Assembly (NCBI GenBank): GCA_020428315.1
Contig: JAGQNA010000001.1
Location: forward strand, 1 to 64,000
Reading direction: 5' to 3'
Length of the DNA: 64,000 nucleotides
Source: Candidatus Saccharimonadota bacterium
Lineage (GTDB): Bacteria; Patescibacteriota; Saccharimonadia; Saccharimonadales; Saccharimonadaceae
A model generated the notes under the pieces. The model had not been told where the DNA came from. It was given only the letters and a program-made list of their open reading frames with translations, and ran no database searches. This document shows positions 35,173-44,690 of the stretch, piece after piece; the first letter of the stretch is position 1, and every line of letters begins with the position of its first letter. Position numbers and translations under genes: made by a program.

Positions 35173-37233
35173 CTAGAAACCGGACCAGCCTCTTGTGCTT
35201 GAGGCGTTATTAATTTGTTTTGACTTCCAGCCCATATCATTAGGGTCGATCCAACCTTGGTAGTCTAAGTTCCAACCTTTACCTTCCAGGAAGTTAGCAT
35301 TTCGAATGAAGCCATCATTTAATACCTTATTATTACCAAGATATATTGCTACGTGGTTTCTTTTATAGAAAACCAAAGCGCCTTTTTTAATTTTTTTATT
35401 CGGGTGACCGATACTGTCTTTGTTAGCCTCCCAGACATCTATAGCCCTATTATAACCAGAACCAGTATTGCTTCCCATCCAAACTCTAGCACTAATAGCT
35501 AGACACCACCCATCACCCTCTAGCGAGCCTTTATATTCTTGGTTTACTTTCTTAGCATTACTTAATATGGTTTGTAGATTTTTAACCTCGCCGGTATCCG
35601 TAAAGCTACCTTCGCCGGTACCTATGTCCTGATCTATACTACTACTAGAACTATCATTACATGATACAGTTAATGCCTCATCGACACCCATTGAAGTTGG
35701 TGTTTTTCCACCAAACTTTTCTATTAAATCATTAGCACCCTTCAATCTACTACTAAATGCTTTTACTCCAGCACCTTCTATGTGTCTTTCAAAATATAGC
35801 ATAGCTTTATTCAAATCGGTTATCTTCCTATATTCATTAGGGTTGAACTTCCCTGACGTAATCGGTGGTTTACCTTGCATATTTCCCCATACCATATGAA
35901 GTTGTGCTCCCAGAGAGGATATATCACCAGACGCACCCGAATCCTTATATGTATTAAACACTTTTGGGTCTGCTGGTGTCCACTGGATTAAACCCCAGCC
36001 GGCGGTTATACCTTTAGGGTTGGCCGTACGTTCTCCATACTTTCTTGAACTTGATGTATTATTTTGAACATTCAAAGGGTCTACTCCAGACTCGTGTATC
36101 ATATTGCCAACTATGCCAGCTGCACCAATATCTGAAAAATTCCTATCACCAGTTCTGAAATAGTAAAAAGCACGCTCTTGATTATCTTCGCCAGGTAAAT
36201 TGTTACTATCTCCTTGACTAGACTTACAGTTACCGGTCAATGAGATAGTAGCGATGATGGTGGGGTGATCTGATCCATTCTTGCTTTTTCCACTTTTTTC
36301 GCTTTGTATTGCCTTGTACTCAGTTGCGGTCACCGCTTGTCCTTTAGGCATGTATATATGGTCTATGCCTACTTTGTTTTTAGATTTACATTTACCGTTA
36401 ATATTATTTACTGCATCATATACATTTTGAATGGATTCGCCACCACTTAATATACAGTAACCATCCGAATCACTATTAAAATCACCGGTTAAAAATAAAG
36501 GTGTTTTTTCGCTAGACAGCTCACTAAAAATCTTTTTGTAGTTGTTTGCATTGTCTATCCGACTCTGTTTATTTAGGGCCGTCGAGCCGGGTCTTACATT
36601 TGCGGGGTCGTGTATGCTTGCTACATAAAACATATTACCACCACTATCCCTTAGCTTTACTATGATTAAATGATCAGTATCTTCACCGTTGTCATACTTA
36701 AGGTTTCGTTGTTCTCCACTAACAAAAGTGAATTTATTTTTATTCCAAATAACTATATTTGGACTAAAGCCAGGGTGTCTTGTTTTTGTGGGCCACCGAT
36801 CATATACGATATCGCCACTAGCTTTACCTTCAATTTCAACTAATAGATTATGCTGTTCTGGTCTAACTTCTTGAAGCCCAGCAACTTGTACTTGATTATC
36901 TTTTAGTGTTTTAAGTGATTTAGGTAATCTCTCACGCCATTTACTCTCAAAAGCGTCGTTACCTGTATGTAAGATATTGAAACTTGCAATATTGAATGCT
37001 TCTCCACATTCACCCGTGGTGGTAGGTTGAGCACAGGAATTACTAGAATTTCCGGTATACATATTGATTGTATTTTTTTGTAAAAACCCCCTATCTATAT
37101 AAGCAAATACCTGTAAGGGTTGTAGTGATAAAACCAATGATAAAATAAAAACTAATAGCAAGTACAAAATATCATAAGAGATAGCTATCGATCGGCTTTT
37201 TGCCCGAAGTTGATATAGAGAATTATGAATCAT
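35173..37233 (-). CDS. Secreted EEP nuclease-like / lysozyme-like / CHAP-like protein
   Basis: 686 residues from ATG 37233, overlapping the upstream gene by 11 nt. A signal/anchor helix lies at ~18-42. An EEP (DNase I/exonuclease III-fold) domain at ~83-325 shows QEVR, GDFNSD, a GIDH and the terminal SDHP, i.e. the Glu, Asp/Asn and His of the active site. A phage-tail-lysozyme-like domain at ~345-480 has GIVGNMIHESGVDP and GWGLIQWT (catalytic-type Glu). A CHAP/NlpC-like amidase-peptidase domain at ~560-680 has GWCLAIS (Cys) and HVAIYLG (His). Lysozyme-CHAP proteins are the standard wall-opening subunit of Gram-positive T4SS; the added nuclease domain is not standard. Confidence 0.82.
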   Translation of the reverse strand: MIHNSLYQLRAKSRSIAISYDILYLLLVFILSLVLSLQPLQVFAYIDRGFLQKNTINMYTGNSSNSCAQPTTTGECGEAFNIASFNILHTGNDAFESKWRERLPKSLKTLKDNQVQVAGLQEVRPEQHNLLVEIEGKASGDIVYDRWPTKTRHPGFSPNIVIWNKNKFTFVSGEQRNLKYDNGEDTDHLIIVKLRDSGGNMFYVASIHDPANVRPGSTALNKQSRIDNANNYKKIFSELSSEKTPLFLTGDFNSDSDGYCILSGGESIQNVYDAVNNINGKCKSKNKVGIDHIYMPKGQAVTATEYKAIQSEKSGKSKNGSDHPTIIATISLTGNCKSSQGDSNNLPGEDNQERAFYYFRTGDRNFSDIGAAGIVGNMIHESGVDPLNVQNNTSSSRKYGERTANPKGITAGWGLIQWTPADPKVFNTYKDSGASGDISSLGAQLHMVWGNMQGKPPITSGKFNPNEYRKITDLNKAMLYFERHIEGAGVKAFSSRLKGANDLIEKFGGKTPTSMGVDEALTVSCNDSSSSSIDQDIGTGEGSFTDTGEVKNLQTILSNAKKVNQEYKGSLEGDGWCLAISARVWMGSNTGSGYNRAIDVWEANKDSIGHPNKKIKKGALVFYKRNHVAIYLGNNKVLNDGFIRNANFLEGKGWNLDYQGWIDPNDMGWKSKQINNASSTRGWSGF

Positions 37234-40200
37234 TGTATGCCCTAAATAAGTCTTTACCAATTGGCCTAAAATGACTCATAATCGAACAGCCACTTCTACT
37301 ACATGGTTGTCGTATTCTATCAGTAGAAGCATCAATATGTAGGTGATCTACATTAATCCCGGGATATTTTCTAACACTAGCTAGCTTTCCAACAGGATCG
37401 CCCGCTGAAATCTTGTCGCCGATTGATACACTAGTATTATCCATATGTGTATAGTATATTACAAGACCGGCCTTCTTATTGTAGATACTAACCCCCTTAC
37501 CCAAGCTACCGCTAGATAAATTTGTTACCGTACCATCAGCAAAGGCTTTAACGACAGTACCAGCTGGGGCACTGATGTCGTAAGCAAGGTATGGATGACC
37601 AGCTTTACTAGTATCGTTATTTGAAAATATACCACTATTTTTAACAACAGACTTGCCACCGGCTAATGGGAATGAAATGTTCCCAAATGAACTAGACTCA
37701 CTAATCGCACCAGTACTGGTACTTTCTCCGCCAGGTGTAGAAAGTGTTACATAAGACGGACCATGATCTGTTCCGCCCCTCAAATCATTTTCTATCCTAC
37801 CCCAATTACTGGCAGATAATCCATTGTTTGTTGACACATAGACCTGATCAATAGGGATTCTTCCACCTCTACAGCCGGTAGCTGATTTATTTTCTGCCAA
37901 ATCTCTAGCATATTTAAAGCCACTATTTACGAGATCACAAGACCTAACATTTCGATTAAAGTCGCCAGTAATAATAATGTTACCACTAGCCGACTTACTC
38001 TTTGCCCAGTTTTTTATCATCGTAACATTATGGCTTTTTATCGCAGTTGTTCCACCGTGACCACTATTTGGATTATGAATAGATGTAACAAAGAACGACT
38101 GGCCGGCACTGGTTTTTAGCTCCACCCAAGGGAACGGATACTTACTACCACCCTTACTTCCGTCGTTACTGTATATATCTGGAATATTTCCGCTACTTGC
38201 CATGGTAAACTTCGCAGGATTCCAGATAATCGCTCTACCTTGCGCCTTTGGTACATTGGCTGGGAAAGACTGGTAACCGGTAGCTTGCTTAATGCCGGCT
38301 AGAGATGCTTGTGACGTTTCTTGGGTGCCGATAATATCTAGCGGTTGGCCATTAAAGCCGTTGGTGATATTTTTTGACTGAATTGGTAGCTTTTTACTAA
38401 GTTTCATACATGAATTAGATATTTCATGACATAGGTTATAACTAGCAATATTAAAGGTCGCTGCATCGCCGGTGGGTGGTTGTTGCGGCGCAGACTCGCT
38501 TTCGAATTCTTCATCCTCACCATTTAGCATTGCCTCGGCTTGTAGGTCAGCACTAAATATATATCCGGCTGCAATTTTTTGCTCAGCTTCTGGATCGTTG
38601 GTTCTTTTGCTGTTTTTAATCGCATTAACACAATTATTATCAACCACACCATCGACTGTACATTGTTTATTGATTTGACTGTCAGATAATCCCCCACCTC
38701 TGCCTTTTATGGAACCCAGGGTGCATCCATCTAATGACTCAATAGACCCTTCGCCACACTCTTCGAGTTGGGTTGCAAGCTCGCTATCTTCAGGTATTAC
38801 CTCTGTGGTGTCTGTTGCCTCTTTATCTATATTTTTCGAACCAACAAGTTTCATTGCTCTATCTGGCGACATATTGACATATTCAGACGGCATACCTGTA
38901 TACGGTGTACAGGCGGCATTTAAGGCTACTTTACTCGTACCGAAATTACAATCTTCACTGTAATCATCAAATTTACTATCGGCTAAAGCTGTCGGTTGTT
39001 TAGTGATCGAAGAGATGTTCACAGATGAAGCTAATATATGAGCTGGCCCTTGCCTAGTGATACTACCTAGCTTTGAGATGATACTACCGAGAAAAGTAAA
39101 CTGACTTGATGTGTCGAACGGGCTTTTTGTTGCCTGAACTTCAGCGATATAGTCTGCTTTGTACTTATCACTCTCAAGCTGTTGTTCTGCTAATTGATCT
39201 TTTGATAATGCCACCTCACTTGATTTTAGACCGAGGTCGGAGAAGAAGGCCATAATCGCCATCCCTAGATAGTTGCCTAATTTTACTCCTTGCTCAGCAT
39301 TGTAAGATATTAGGTCAACTAATGCTCCACGAATCTTATCATTAGATAAAATTGCACCAACAGCTGCACCTATTACGCCAGCAGCAAGCCCCAGAGCTGT
39401 CTCTGCAGCTTTTAGTTTTATCGCTGTCCAAAGTACAGCCTTGGCTGCACCGTAGACAGCAGCACCCGGTCCGGTTGCAAGACTAGCAGCTGAAATCGCA
39501 GCCGATGCCATCATTGCCTGGGGGCTATATATAATATCACAAGAGTTTTTTGTGACCCCTGAAGCAATGGTTGATCCTTTAACCACCGAGCTGCCCATGA
39601 AAGCATAAGCGGCCACCCACGCGCCAAGCTCGACATGGCCAGTATTTATCCCAACGGCTTTTTGTAGAATTGATGAATCTAATGCCGATAAATTATCCTC
39701 GTCAGTTGCTGTAAGCGCGCTACTCGCTTCACTTGCTTGTTCGGCTGTTGCTTCTCCAGCCTGTATCTTTGATGCTGGAGATAAAATAATGTCACTAGCT
39801 GCTAATATAGCTCGACCGAGTATAAAACCCCGTACTGCCGATGCCACAAGTTTGGGTCCATTGATAGCTGCACAGCTAACCCCACCGACTGCTAGTATTG
39901 GATCACCCAGTCTTCCTATTTTTTTTAGCTGTCGGCTAAACATTTTCTCTATATGTTTTGTTAGTTTTTCCTTGATGACACTTTTCTTTGTGTCATCTTC
40001 TTGGTTTGTTACTAATTTTTTGATTTTCTCATTAAATGCTGATTTACCAGAGTGTTCATCTCCCTTAATTACCCCACCGTCTTTATTGATGCCCCGGACT
40101 TTAAAAAATTTCTTCGATATTAACTTACCACGAAAAGCGCTCCATCTAACATTTACCGCTTTATGAAAGTCTCCACGGATTTTTGGATTCTTGACTATTT

Positions 40201-40846
40201 CATCGACTAACTGGTTTGGTTTGATTGTCCTAGTCTTTCCGCTGCCATCATCTACAGTAAATCCAGTAATTGGCTTATCGGCAAAGCCTTTTCCGCTACT
40301 GAAGTCACCGCCGCCAATTGGTTTTATGCCAGCCTTATCTAGCTCTATTAGTAGCTTATTAGGTATACGGTCGAACTTTTCTATTACCGTATTTGGTTTT
40401 CCGGTGATACGTTGGTTTGTTTTAGCTAATTTTTTATCAATTAGTTTTAAAACTCGCCTTTCCATGTACGACACCCGAGAGTTATTTGTAAAAAAGGCAT
40501 TTTCCGAGAAAAACATAAGCGGATTCATGAAAAAAGCCGATAAAGCGCCAATTGGCCCAAGGATGAGAGTTAATACAAATACGGCGCCACTTTGAGCAAA
40601 CGCCTTTTTGAAGGAACCTTGTTTTTTGCCAGTGTCAGTCTTGTCGTGCCATAGGTCGTCAGATGAGTTCTCTGCATCGGCTACTTTGGCCGATACCGGG
40701 TGGTCATCAAGACCGTCAGCCGATCGGTTATATCCTGGCAATGTATCATGACTACCAGCTTGATTTTCATAATTTTCTATAGGATTATCAAAACGCTTAG
40801 CCTGACTCTCGGCAATTTCATCTTCTCGGGGTAGTGTGTCTGACAT
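37223..40846 (-). CDS. Multi-pass membrane protein with EEP nuclease-like and M23 peptidase domains
   Basis: 1207 residues. The acidic cytoplasmic N-terminus (~1-85) is followed by a helix (~90-120), further hydrophobic Ala/Gly-rich helices (~355-375, ~455-530) and a Ser/Glu-rich linker. An EEP domain at ~799-1035 has TQET, TGDFNRN, PIDQ and GTDHGPS, keeping the active-site residues. The M23 (LytM) peptidase domain at ~1060-1200 has HPYLAYD (His and Asp ligands) and HLHID. M23 enzymes cut peptidoglycan cross-bridges. It lies between virB4 and the EEP-lysozyme gene, so it belongs to the secretion machine. The EEP domain resembles that of the next gene, suggesting duplication. Confidence 0.82.
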   Translation of the reverse strand: MSDTLPREDEIAESQAKRFDNPIENYENQAGSHDTLPGYNRSADGLDDHPVSAKVADAENSSDDLWHDKTDTGKKQGSFKKAFAQSGAVFVLTLILGPIGALSAFFMNPLMFFSENAFFTNNSRVSYMERRVLKLIDKKLAKTNQRITGKPNTVIEKFDRIPNKLLIELDKAGIKPIGGGDFSSGKGFADKPITGFTVDDGSGKTRTIKPNQLVDEIVKNPKIRGDFHKAVNVRWSAFRGKLISKKFFKVRGINKDGGVIKGDEHSGKSAFNEKIKKLVTNQEDDTKKSVIKEKLTKHIEKMFSRQLKKIGRLGDPILAVGGVSCAAINGPKLVASAVRGFILGRAILAASDIILSPASKIQAGEATAEQASEASSALTATDEDNLSALDSSILQKAVGINTGHVELGAWVAAYAFMGSSVVKGSTIASGVTKNSCDIIYSPQAMMASAAISAASLATGPGAAVYGAAKAVLWTAIKLKAAETALGLAAGVIGAAVGAILSNDKIRGALVDLISYNAEQGVKLGNYLGMAIMAFFSDLGLKSSEVALSKDQLAEQQLESDKYKADYIAEVQATKSPFDTSSQFTFLGSIISKLGSITRQGPAHILASSVNISSITKQPTALADSKFDDYSEDCNFGTSKVALNAACTPYTGMPSEYVNMSPDRAMKLVGSKNIDKEATDTTEVIPEDSELATQLEECGEGSIESLDGCTLGSIKGRGGGLSDSQINKQCTVDGVVDNNCVNAIKNSKRTNDPEAEQKIAAGYIFSADLQAEAMLNGEDEEFESESAPQQPPTGDAATFNIASYNLCHEISNSCMKLSKKLPIQSKNITNGFNGQPLDIIGTQETSQASLAGIKQATGYQSFPANVPKAQGRAIIWNPAKFTMASSGNIPDIYSNDGSKGGSKYPFPWVELKTSAGQSFFVTSIHNPNSGHGGTTAIKSHNVTMIKNWAKSKSASGNIIITGDFNRNVRSCDLVNSGFKYARDLAENKSATGCRGGRIPIDQVYVSTNNGLSASNWGRIENDLRGGTDHGPSYVTLSTPGGESTSTGAISESSSFGNISFPLAGGKSVVKNSGIFSNNDTSKAGHPYLAYDISAPAGTVVKAFADGTVTNLSSGSLGKGVSIYNKKAGLVIYYTHMDNTSVSIGDKISAGDPVGKLASVRKYPGINVDHLHIDASTDRIRQPCSRSGCSIMSHFRPIGKDLFRAYNDS

Positions 40847-40870
40847 AACCTATATCTAATTATACATTAA

Positions 40871-42763
40871 CTACCGGGGGTCGGTATACCCACTGTTGAT
40901 TACTGGTTGACTAGGGGTTGGATTTTGTGGTTGTTGTGGACTGGGTTGCTGTGGGGTGAGCACAGGTGTCGATGAAACTAGCTGCTGCTCAGTTTCACTT
41001 GGTACTATTTGAATATGAACATGATTTTGACCAGCAAAAAACAGACCTTGGCCAATCGGAAAATTAGCTAGTCGTTTACGCTCTTCTTCGGTAAGCTTGA
41101 ATACATCAGCTAGTATGTCAACCGCACTCGAAGACTGTTTTAGTAGTAGTTGCATTGATGAGTTAGCAACGATTGCCCGGCCCATTTTGCTACCCATAAA
41201 ATCTTCGACATCTTGAGTGATAGTAGTTAATCCAAGTGCGTATTTTCGAGCACGCTTAGCTAGGCTGAATAAAAAATTTGCCGAATCATCGTATTTCATT
41301 AACTGCCAGGCTTCATCGACTATCAACATTCGCTTTTTTTGTTGAGTTCGTGTGATATTCCAGATGTGTGACAAGACAATATACATGGCAATTGGCCGAA
41401 GTTCATCTTCAAGGTCGCGGATATTGAACACTACCATATTATTATTGATGTCAATGTTGCTTTGCTGACTGAAGATACCCGCAAACGTACCACTGGTAAA
41501 CTTTCGAAGTCGCTGAGCAAGCTGCGGCCCAGTGCCACCCATGTGGAGTAAGGTGTCGTATAAGTCAGAAATTGTTGGCGGTGGTGACTGATGAGTTAAC
41601 GGATCACTAGTTATTCCCACTCGAGCATAGGTGTCGATTAATCCCTGATCAAGGTCAGCCTCCTCGGCTGGAGTCAATGCAGCCATTACTTGCCCGTTGG
41701 CGGCAACTTGATTTCCACCAAGCATTAGTCTAAATAGACCGTGAAGGGTTACTAGATTAGCCCGAAGAGCGTCGTCTTCTTCCTCGGTATCAATAACCTT
41801 TGGTAGATCAAATGGATTGATACGAGTGTCGCTATTTAAGCTAAGCCGAATATAGCTTCCACCAACAGCATCGGCCAGTTTTTGGTATTCGTTTTCTGGG
41901 TCGATAATTAAGATATCTGCACCGGTCATCATGGTGCGTAGCGCCTCAAGCTTTACGGTGAATGACTTACCAGCACCAGACTTCGCAAAAACCACCATGT
42001 TGGCGTTTTCAAGCTTATAGCGATCAAAAATAACTAGGCCGTTATTGTGCATATTTATTCCGTATAAGATACCGCTATTATCAGTTAGATCAGCACTGGT
42101 GAACGGAAAGCTGGTTGAAATTGCACCAGTGTTCATATTGCGGCGTATCTGGAGTTGGTCAGACATCTGTGGAACGGTGCAATTCAAACCTTGTTCTTGC
42201 TGACTACTGGCTACCTTGCTGAACACTAATTCTTGACCAAATATCGTTTCGATCTTGTGCTGCACAAAACTGAGCTCGTCTAGACTGTCGCCATAAATTG
42301 TGATGTATAGTCCGTAACGGAAAAATCGCTCAGCTCCAACCTGTAGCTGATCGCGTAGTTCTTCGGCGTCCCGAATTGCTGCTTCTAGCCCTGGGTCACG
42401 GGTTTTTCCTTTTTCGGCGTTCAGAGCAAAGTCAGCCTCTAGCTGAGTAACTTTTTTACGCAAATTTTTCATAACAACTTGCGTGTCAACCGGATAGACG
42501 AACATGCTTATATCAAGTACTTCATCGATATTTATAATCGAACTAAGCCAGCCAGTGTAAATTTCGTTTGGGTAACCATAGACATAAAGTGTTCTACCGT
42601 ACTTTGTACCTAGTCGAAAGTAGCTAGAGTGAATCTCGATACTACTTGGTGCAATTAGGTCACGTAGGGTTGATATACCCTTCAGGAAGGCCTGCTCAAC
42701 CTCCTGTTGCTCGCGCGCACGTTGCTGAGCAGCAATATCGACTGGACTTAGCTTTTTAGCCAT
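40871..42763 (-). CDS. VirB4/TraC-like secretion ATPase
   Basis: 630 residues. The N-terminal accessory region (~1-245) contacts the channel in relatives. The RecA-like motor follows with Walker A AKSGAGKSFT (~257-266), Walker B RMLIVDEAWQLM (~475) and the C-terminal TQDVEDFM pattern. A Pro/Gln-rich tail ends it. It powers substrate transfer and pilus assembly. Its start overlaps the upstream VirB4-N-like gene by 8 nt. No separate VirD4 coupling protein appears in the window, so this ATPase may be the only motor here or another may lie elsewhere. Confidence 0.93.
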   Translation of the reverse strand: MAKKLSPVDIAAQQRAREQQEVEQAFLKGISTLRDLIAPSSIEIHSSYFRLGTKYGRTLYVYGYPNEIYTGWLSSIINIDEVLDISMFVYPVDTQVVMKNLRKKVTQLEADFALNAEKGKTRDPGLEAAIRDAEELRDQLQVGAERFFRYGLYITIYGDSLDELSFVQHKIETIFGQELVFSKVASSQQEQGLNCTVPQMSDQLQIRRNMNTGAISTSFPFTSADLTDNSGILYGINMHNNGLVIFDRYKLENANMVVFAKSGAGKSFTVKLEALRTMMTGADILIIDPENEYQKLADAVGGSYIRLSLNSDTRINPFDLPKVIDTEEEDDALRANLVTLHGLFRLMLGGNQVAANGQVMAALTPAEEADLDQGLIDTYARVGITSDPLTHQSPPPTISDLYDTLLHMGGTGPQLAQRLRKFTSGTFAGIFSQQSNIDINNNMVVFNIRDLEDELRPIAMYIVLSHIWNITRTQQKKRMLIVDEAWQLMKYDDSANFLFSLAKRARKYALGLTTITQDVEDFMGSKMGRAIVANSSMQLLLKQSSSAVDILADVFKLTEEERKRLANFPIGQGLFFAGQNHVHIQIVPSETEQQLVSSTPVLTPQQPSPQQPQNPTPSQPVINSGYTDPR

Positions 42764-43649
42764 TTACTGCTCCTTGTGACGTACTATTCGGTTGGGGCGT
42801 GTCTGCTTTTTTGATGTATATTGAAGTGTTTTGCTGGAAGTTAGTCAGTGGTTCGCGTACGGAGGTATCTGGGTTGTAGACATTATAGTACAGTTCACCA
42901 AGTTCTTTAGTGCTAAGTTGGAAGCTATTAACTCCCATTTGAAACAATCCACTGGTAACCAAATCGACACGGTTTTTGATCTCATCTTTCGCTTTTTGAT
43001 AAGAAACTTCATCGATTTGTAGCACTCCCATTGATTGTTTTGCGAATAGTTTCGCGAAAAAGCCTTTCGTCTGGTTTTTGATATCAGCTACATTGCCTAG
43101 TGGAAAGTATGGTAGAGCGATATAGAAACTTTTATCCATAATGTTGGCTTCTTGACTGAGAACATCAATAAAATCAATATAATCGTCCATTAAGACGTTC
43201 AATAGCATATTGTCTTGGTTTTTTCGTAGATTAGTCAGCTTTTCAATGTACGGCCCGATATCAACCCGCTGTGAACGAACTAAAATTTGGATTGGAAAAT
43301 TAAGTGAATTCAAGAAATTCTGATAACTGTATTCCACACCTTCTCTTTCGCGACTACTCATGAGGTCAAAATTGATAGACTTACACGAAATGACAGCACG
43401 AAAACTACCATCTTTCATAATTACCATGTTGTCACGTATTTCAGATATCAGTAGAGTGTTTTGAGTACTATTCGGGTTTTGAGGAGGAGGCGGAGTTTTT
43501 TTATCTAGTGGTTGTTTAGCGTTTGGATCTTGAGTCGGAGCTGGTTGGGGTTGTCCAGGTGGTTGACTAGCAACAGGAGCAGTTGCCACAACTGGTTGCT
43601 GCGGTACATACTGAGGTAGCTGTTGTGGTCCTGGCTGTTCAGGCGGCAA
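42756..43649 (-). CDS. VirB4/TraC N-terminal-like protein, Pro/Gln-rich
   Basis: 297 residues from a TTG at 43649, supported by AAAAGGAG ~7 nt upstream. A ~65-residue Pro/Gln-rich N-terminus is followed by a domain like the VirB4/TraC N-terminus (DGSFRAVISCKSINFDLMSS ... LMDDYIDFIDVLSQEANIM), but no ATPase half. It reads as a stand-alone partner of the full VirB4 encoded next. This separate form is seen beside PrgI-like genes in CPR genomes (from memory, not checked). Confidence 0.7.
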   Translation of the reverse strand: MPPEQPGPQQLPQYVPQQPVVATAPVASQPPGQPQPAPTQDPNAKQPLDKKTPPPPQNPNSTQNTLLISEIRDNMVIMKDGSFRAVISCKSINFDLMSSREREGVEYSYQNFLNSLNFPIQILVRSQRVDIGPYIEKLTNLRKNQDNMLLNVLMDDYIDFIDVLSQEANIMDKSFYIALPYFPLGNVADIKNQTKGFFAKLFAKQSMGVLQIDEVSYQKAKDEIKNRVDLVTSGLFQMGVNSFQLSTKELGELYYNVYNPDTSVREPLTNFQQNTSIYIKKADTPQPNSTSQGAVNG

Positions 43650-43683
43650 TTCCCACTCCTTTTATCGTGCCGATAGGCATTAC

Positions 43684-44664
43684 TTAGTGAAGCGACACGA
43701 GGACTTCGTCTTCCGGAAGACCCTCTTTTTCGTGTATTCGTTTTGCTTCATGTGCAATTGTCTCCACCGAAAGTTCAGTGTTATTTGCAAGTTCTATTAT
43801 ATCAGGCGAGGGCTGTATGTTGCTAGTGGTTTGTGGAGTTTGAACAGTTGGTGGTTGTGGTTGGACATTTAGTGGCTGAATAACCGATTGATGCATGTTT
43901 GGATATGGTGTCAAATTGACATGGGGGTCGATTGATGGCTCTGGAGGTATGTTTGGTAGCTGAGCTACTTGCTGTGGAGCTAATACTGGCTGGCTGATAG
44001 CTGGTGTTTGTGGAGCTTTCACTTGAGCTGGTTGTTGTGCCTGGACGGGCTGAACGGTCGGTTGAGGTTGTCGGATCTTTGCTAGTAACGCTTCGCGCTG
44101 TTTACTAGCTGAAAGCTGTAAGCCGACTTCGATTTGTCGATAGGCTTGTGTTGAGGTATCGAGGATATCTTGGGCCTGCTGAGCTTCACTATAGATAGAT
44201 GGATTGACCGAATTTTCCTGGATCGCTGCCTTGCCTACGCCTCGAATTGCCCAACCGCGACTATCAACTACCTCTGCAAGATAGGCCAAGCGTTTTTCGG
44301 CTTCGTCTTGTGTTAAGTCCTTTGTGAGATGTTCTTCTGTTTTGTGTGGTGCCATGATCTTCACTAGGGTTTCTTGTCCGTCTGGATCCCATAGGCGCTT
44401 TCGAGGCCGAATGAAATAAAACTGAATCATTGCGGCAAGATATGTTTCCATCGGTTGCTCTTTGCGGAGTGGTAAGGCCAATGCCCCAAACAGCAAGATA
44501 ATTGGTAATGGTAAGATGGCTAGGCCAACAAAGATTTTAGCGAGTAGCCAGGCAATTGTAATCGCCCCAGCAACAATTATGAGATAAATAAACTGACGAA
44601 AACTAAACGGACCGAGTAGTTTATCGTCTGCTTCAACATCTTGAGGGACTTTATAGGATGCCAT
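43684..44664 (-). CDS. PrgI-family membrane protein (VirB3-like)
   Basis: 326 residues. The start MASYKVPQDVEADDKLLGPFS and two closely spaced helices (~25-70) with the end FYFIRPRKRLWDPDG are the PrgI pattern; PrgI is the VirB3-like subunit next to VirB4. A long Pro/Gln-rich cytoplasmic tail (~190-300) is unusual for this family. TATACT (44671-44676, minus) ends 6 nt before the ATG, suggesting a leaderless transcript and a separate promoter for the part of the locus from PrgI downward. Confidence 0.85.
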   Translation of the reverse strand: MASYKVPQDVEADDKLLGPFSFRQFIYLIIVAGAITIAWLLAKIFVGLAILPLPIILLFGALALPLRKEQPMETYLAAMIQFYFIRPRKRLWDPDGQETLVKIMAPHKTEEHLTKDLTQDEAEKRLAYLAEVVDSRGWAIRGVGKAAIQENSVNPSIYSEAQQAQDILDTSTQAYRQIEVGLQLSASKQREALLAKIRQPQPTVQPVQAQQPAQVKAPQTPAISQPVLAPQQVAQLPNIPPEPSIDPHVNLTPYPNMHQSVIQPLNVQPQPPTVQTPQTTSNIQPSPDIIELANNTELSVETIAHEAKRIHEKEGLPEDEVLVSLH

Positions 44665-44670
44665 GTGTTA

Positions 44671-44676
44671 AGTATA
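44671..44676 (-). promoter_or_regulatory. -10 box of the PrgI-virB4 operon (leaderless start)
   Basis: TATACT on the minus strand, exactly 6 nt before ATG 44664 and no Shine-Dalgarno between. Confidence 0.6.
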
Positions 44677-44690
44677 GCAAAGTGTTGAGG

